The notes under the pieces are model-generated. The model worked only from the letters and a program-made list of their open reading frames with translations. It ran no database searches and was not told the DNA's origin. A program made the position numbers and the translations under genes. DNA of 5,258 nucleotides from DATLZM01 sp035559315 (GTDB taxonomy: Bacteria > Actinomycetota > UBA4738 > HRBIN12): positions 1-5,258 of the forward strand of contig DATMBJ010000199.1 in assembly GCA_035559315.1 (NCBI GenBank). Direction: 5' to 3'. Below, one piece after another: positions 5,249 through 5,258 of this stretch (its first letter is position 1; each line of letters begins with the position of its first letter).

Positions 5249-5258
5249 GGAGTGGCGG

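Larger units (their letters stand above)
4897..5258. other. Stretch without a supported gene, next to the att-like core
   Basis: A plus-strand frame is open from ATG 4924 through the window end (GTG at 4984 is an alternative start), but neither start has a Shine-Dalgarno and the translation has an unnatural arginine/proline/glycine-rich second half. Minus-strand frames look no better. Structures present: hairpin GCGCCGC...GCGGCGC (5178-5184 with 5194-5200), short inverted repeat CGCCA-CCG-TGGCG around 5169-5180, and the 8-bp hairpin near 5237. Best read as non-coding attachment-region DNA, possibly with an integrase gene beyond the window. Confidence 0.5.

Noticed and set aside
4924..5258. 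Plus-strand frame open to the window end (possible partial gene)
   Set aside because: No Shine-Dalgarno at ATG 4924 or GTG 4984, and the composition becomes unnatural past about 5120. Sequence beyond the window would be needed to revive it.
1..5258. CRISPR array, insertion sequence or transposase, rRNA
   Set aside because: No regularly spaced repeats, no terminal inverted repeats with a transposase frame, and no rRNA-like segments were seen.

Overview
GC-rich sequence (well over two thirds G+C by eye, with almost every third codon position G or C in the plus-strand genes). It looks like the end of a virion-gene block of an actinobacterial-type phage or prophage, next to a tRNA/integration region. 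The host assignment is inference. It rests on base composition, on a tRNA without an encoded CCA whose backbone resembles actinobacterial tRNA-Cys, and on a fragment resembling actinobacterial tRNA-Val(CAC). No hallmark phage gene (terminase, portal, capsid, integrase) lies in the window.

Plus strand, 2-4036: three tightly spaced co-directional genes with strong Shine-Dalgarno sequences. The first is a very large protein, 5'-truncated by the window edge (911 residues visible), with a glycine-zipper segment and alanine/arginine-rich helices; I read it as a phage internal-virion or virion-associated protein. It is followed by a 358-aa protein with a proline-rich N-terminus and a helical C-terminal half, then a 65-aa protein. 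None of the three contains a cysteine. The first 155 bases of the window recur at 1150-1304 in the same reading frame with only three differences, all synonymous.

Minus strand, about 4130-4775: a divergent, lower-GC3 unit converging on the virion operon. It holds a 61-aa hypothetical gene (4698-4513) with its own putative promoter and RBS, a tRNA gene (4402-4331), and a strong hairpin followed by TTTT at 4174-4131 that looks like its terminator. The tRNA has a cysteine-type body (U73, GCA in the loop) but an eight-nucleotide anticodon loop, as in +1 frameshift-suppressor tRNAs. A degenerate copy of its 5' half lies in inverted orientation at 4222-4262.

Right part, 4776-5258: no convincing protein gene. 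It contains the 3' half of a tRNA-Val(CAC), from anticodon loop to acceptor stem (4852-4895), without a matching 5' half. That is the usual form of an attP/att core of an element integrating into a tRNA gene. Short repeats (GGCGTCGGA and its inverse, GCCGACC pairs) flank it and could be recombinase arm sites; further hairpins lie near the window end.

Together: late virion genes end at about 4036, and a convergent tRNA/small-gene unit separates them from a probable attachment site. The best candidates for something undescribed are the eight-base-loop tRNA in a cysteine-free gene neighbourhood and the att-like tRNA-Val half.
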